Source: Setophaga petechia (Eukaryota > Chordata > Aves > Passeriformes > Parulidae). Taken from it: a stretch of 64,000 bases of DNA. The notes below the pieces were generated by a model. It searched no databases. It saw nothing but the letters and a program-made list of their open reading frames with translations, and was not told the origin of the DNA. The stretch is taken from assembly GCA_024362935.1 (NCBI GenBank), contig JANCRA010000003.1, positions 47,591,844 through 47,655,843 of the forward strand, read 5' to 3'. Position numbers and translations under genes: made by a program. This document shows, one piece after another, positions 63,101-64,000 of this stretch; position 1 is the stretch's first letter, and each line of letters starts with the position of its first letter.

Positions 63101-63992
63101 CCTTAAACAGCAGCAAATTGAGGAGAGCAATGTGGGAGGATGGATCCTGCCAGACCCCAGGCAGGATCCATCCAATGGGATCCATCCAATCCATCCGTTG
63201 GGGGCAGATCCCCCACAATGGTCCAAATCACTCAGGGCATCAAAGGACTCACTCCCACTTCCAAGAAAAAAGCTCTAGGACTCAGCTTTGCCCCCTAAGA
63301 CACCCTAAAGATCCCAACCCACCACAGAGCATCCATGTGATCTCCACGTAACCTCTGCTTGTCAGGAACACGCCTGGCTCCTCAGCACCAGGGCAGAGTA
63401 ATCCCTAATCCATGCTGGCTGCGAGCCACATCCTGGGCAAATCCTTGGAGGCCAATTACTAGAGAACATATTCACAGACACATGGAACAGCAGGACCCTG
63501 CTAATCCAGCATTCCACTCCCAACTTCCGTATTCTGATAGCTCCTGTGACCCCATTAACTTTTTTGGGTGGAGTATTTATGGGTGCCTATGTGACTCAAG
63601 CTAAAAATTCCAGGTGAGGGGATCTAAAAGCCAGAATTAGCTCAGTTTATCCGTCCCCGGGCACTTACCTGATGGCAGTTGGCATCCAGCCCGTGAGGAA
63701 ACGCTGCACCACTGAGCTCTGCTTCAACTCCACAACAGAAACAGTTCCTTCAAAAACAAAAGGAAAATCAAAAATGAAAATCAAGTGAAATTCCAAGATG
63801 GGAGAGGGGTTGTAGTGCCCAATCCTTACCAGGAGCATCAGGAGGAGGCAGCTTAAGGACAAAGATCCCTCCTGAGGCAGAGGGAAGGGCAAAGAGAGCC
63901 TCTCCCTCGCTGCTCAGCCAGGCTGCGGAGGCCACAGAGTTGGGAGCCAGCCCCGGCACGCTGGGAATCACGTAGTAATTGGAGGGATCCCT
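39155..63992 (-). CDS. NUP160: NUP160, nuclear pore Y-complex scaffold subunit (5' end off window)
   Basis: Scaffold nucleoporin of the Nup107-160 complex. Exons from the 3' end: 39155-39241, 39328-39432, 39507-39632, 40189-40330, 40558-40659, 40863-40986, 41980-42090, 43187-43247, 43788-43948, 44066-44171, 44260-44356, 44998-45092, 45180-45275, 45943-46062, 46308-46406, 49108-49177, 49611-49770, 51241-51311, 51585-51718, 52827-52987, 53095-53210, 53756-53921, 55039-55138, 55223-55393, 55841-55924, 56554-56622, 56854-56938, 57522-57619, 58164-58241, 59125-59283, 62284-62398, 63669-63747, 63830 to about 63992. That is about 1236 residues of roughly 1436. The beta-propeller part ([20 protein letters not shown], then [20 protein letters not shown]) comes first. 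Helical repeats follow ([33 protein letters not shown]), ending [13 protein letters not shown]. Introns hold CR1s, a solo LTR and the 2.3-kb retroelement; in other introns over 300 bases I saw nothing. Confidence 0.97.
39705..40072 (+). mobile_element. Solo LTR of an endogenous retrovirus, NUP160 intron
   Basis: Begins TGTCACAGACATG and ends in CACCACA, giving TG...CA termini over 368 bp. It contains 'ttctaataaaatg' and 'aataataaacc', plausible poly(A) signals of the LTR. I remember this sequence as a common passerine LTR family (TguLTR5-like), but cannot confirm the name. The flanks share only GCTC, so the target duplication is uncertain. Confidence 0.75.
41294..41346 (-). mobile_element. 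Short CR1 remnant
   Basis: 'agaatcattgaattgttaag' followed by 'agatccccaagatcattgag' resembles a reversed CR1 tail of about 50 bp. Short and diverged. Confidence 0.5.
41670..41730 (+). mobile_element. Short CR1 3' tail
   Basis: 'ttgaatttaatgatcttgaa' and 'ggtcttttccagccttaaaa' match the CR1 3' end in sense orientation. Confidence 0.55.
42153..42485 (-). mobile_element. CR1 LINE 3' fragment, NUP160 intron
   Basis: Starts 'ggaatcacagaatggtttgg', passes 'ccactagaccaggttgctcc' and 'gggaagaatttcttcccaac', and ends in the 'tgaccctgaggtctccctgc' portion. About 330 bp, well preserved. Confidence 0.9.
46575..46998 (-). mobile_element. CR1 LINE 3' fragment, NUP160 intron
   Basis: 'tggaatgatgtgggttggaa', 'ctagaccaggttgctccatg' and 'ggccttctcttctccaggtt' give about 420 bp of reversed CR1, running further into the element than most copies here. 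Confidence 0.9.
48628..48715 (+). mobile_element. CR1 3' tail fragment
   Basis: 'gatgagctttaaggtccttt' and 'ccaacccaaactgttctggg' form a sense-oriented CR1 end about 40 bases before a second, longer copy. Confidence 0.75.
48755..49022 (+). mobile_element. CR1 LINE 3' fragment, NUP160 intron
   Basis: 'ggatattgggaagaaattct', 'gcacaggttgcccagagaag' and 'aacccaaaccattccaggat'. About 270 bp in sense orientation, ending 86 bases before the NUP160 exon 49108-49177. Confidence 0.9.
50775..50900 (+). mobile_element. CR1 3' tail fragment
   Basis: 'gccatggcagggggtggaac' and 'tgagcttaaaggtccttcca' identify about 125 bp of sense CR1. The preceding NUP160 intron sequence from 49771 shows no other recognised feature. 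Confidence 0.8.
51868..52020 (+). mobile_element. CR1 3' tail fragment
   Basis: 'tggaagtgttcaaggccaga' and 'ctcttccaacccaaagcatt' mark a sense CR1 of about 150 bp in a NUP160 intron. Confidence 0.75.
54645..54845 (-). mobile_element. CR1 LINE 3' fragment, NUP160 intron
   Basis: 'gagctgtttgggttgcaatg', 'ccctgccatgggcagggaca' and 'ccaccctcacagggaagaat'. Reversed, about 200 bp. The AT-rich stretch 54070-54640 before it shows nothing recognised. Confidence 0.88.
56100..56245 (+). mobile_element. CR1 3' fragment, diverged
   Basis: 'ctcaagggatttaaactcca', 'taatggtggtcttggcagca' and 'cttagtaattccatgac' match a CR1 tail of the same older type as 34470-34845. Confidence 0.65.
57730..58112 (+). mobile_element. 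CR1 LINE 3' fragment, NUP160 intron
   Basis: 'gaaaagagaaggctttgggg', 'ctgcccagagaagctgtggc' and 'ccaacccaaccattctgtga' give about 380 bp of sense CR1. It ends about 50 bases before the exon 58164-58241. Confidence 0.9.
59759..60130 (-). repeat. 3' LTR of the CCP-carrying element
   Basis: Aligned by eye with 61709-62086 through most of its length, with roughly 10-15 percent mismatch. That implies an old insertion. Preceded on the minus strand by a polypurine tract. Confidence 0.85.
60132..60146 (-). other. Polypurine tract
   Basis: On the minus strand a run of A followed by GGGAA immediately precedes the TG of the 3' LTR, as expected for the plus-strand DNA primer of a retroelement. Confidence 0.7.
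60782..61374 (-). pseudogene. Captured complement control protein (factor H-like) modules, broken
   Basis: Four units follow one another without introns. First is the end of a module (WTELPMC, about 61357-61374). Second is a full module at 61174-61332: CG start, four canonical cysteines plus one extra, ending [10 protein letters not shown]. Third is a module at 60989-61164 containing NNIELKW and ending EGILEYPRC; it is broken by a TAA at 61105-61107 and a frame change near 61020-61025. Fourth is a module at 60788-60973 ending DGVIPYPLC, just before a TAA at 60782-60784. Human factor H has GQWSEPPKCL in module 19, then NIALRW and DGKLEYPTC in module 20. The second unit is therefore module-19-like; the third and fourth are both module-20-like, a tandem duplication of the C-terminal type. 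In vertebrate genes CCP modules sit in separate exons, so the uninterrupted run points to capture from spliced RNA. Not translatable as it stands. Confidence 0.75.
61431..61556 (-). pseudogene. gag start fragment, broken
   Basis: An ATG at 61554-61556 opens 41 codons to a TAA at 61431-61433. The product starts MGNN, a myristoylation-type signal, and has the tryptophan-rich helical look of a retroviral matrix N-terminus. Past the stop the same frame stays matrix-like for a short way before CCP sequence begins in another frame. The matrix call rests on this N-terminal pattern and the element context only. Confidence 0.55.
61691..61708 (-). other. Primer binding site, tRNA-Trp type
   Basis: The 18 bases directly inside the 5' LTR match the primer site type complementary to the 3' end of tRNA-Trp at about 14-15 positions. 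Two of the differences look like decayed CpG. tRNA-Trp priming is the habit of avian alpharetroviruses. Confidence 0.6.
61709..62086 (-). repeat. 5' LTR of the CCP-carrying element
   Basis: Shares with 59759-60130 the blocks 'cagcccattgaggatggggc', 'ccccactcccaattccca' and 'atcatctcacctcagaaggc'. Differs by scattered substitutions and an extra roughly 20 bases of 'ctgtgctgtg' repeat near its inner end. Confidence 0.85.
62438..62580 (+). mobile_element. CR1 3' tail fragment
   Basis: 'gcagggggtgggactggacg' and 'ccttccaacccaaactgttc' show a sense CR1 of about 140 bp, starting about 40 bases beyond the NUP160 exon 62284-62398. From 62580 to 63668 nothing else is recognised. Confidence 0.82.
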
Positions 63993-64000
63993 GATGTGGA

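Noticed and set aside
63993..64000. Whether the last NUP160 exon ends at about 63992 or continues off the window
   Set aside because: 'catcag' near 63991 could be a splice acceptor, but reading through is also open and resembles the family, so no boundary is claimed.

Overview
This window is nuclear DNA from a bird, most likely a songbird. The evidence is the compact GC-rich genes with vertebrate GT-AG introns, at least fifteen CR1 LINE tails, and LTR elements of passerine type. The passerine call rests on my memory of repeat families and is an inference; avian origin is much firmer. No prokaryotic features are present. All exon models were read by hand from frame, splice sites and remembered human orthologues; the summed exon lengths keep frame in every gene.

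Layout. 1-9148 (-): PITPNM1 (lipid transfer protein Nir2), 5' 20 coding exons; its C-terminal end lies off the left edge. 10210-10944 (-): CDK2AP2. 12419-13600 (-): CABP2, a neuronal EF-hand protein. 14654-16980 (+): NDUFV1, the 51-kDa NADH-binding subunit of complex I and the only plus-strand gene. 17508-19007 (-): NUDT8, convergent with NDUFV1. 19986-22820 (-): MTCH2, outer mitochondrial membrane insertase. 23347-27011 (-): AGBL2, tubulin-deglutamylating carboxypeptidase. 28127-38395 (-): FNBP4, WW-domain protein. 39155 to the right edge (-): NUP160, nuclear pore Y-complex subunit; its N-terminal end (about 190-200 residues by comparison with human) lies beyond 64000. The first five genes match human 11q13.2 order and the last four match 11p11.2, so the stretch between NUDT8 and MTCH2 joins two blocks that are far apart in human.

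The genes are separate housekeeping or neuronal units, each with its own CpG-rich promoter, and not one pathway. Regulatory motifs stand out: twin CREs at NDUFV1, identical X-box palindromes near PITPNM1 and MTCH2, an OTX/CRX-type palindrome at CABP2, and E-boxes upstream of CDK2AP2.

The most unusual object lies in a NUP160 intron, 59759-62086, minus strand. It is a 2.3-kb endogenous retroviral element with two LTRs, a tRNA-Trp-like primer site, a short broken gag start and a polypurine tract. Where pol and env should be, its interior carries intronless tandem complement control (sushi) modules. They resemble the C-terminal modules of the factor H family. It looks like an avian retroelement that captured a host complement-regulator cDNA, now broken by stops and frame changes.
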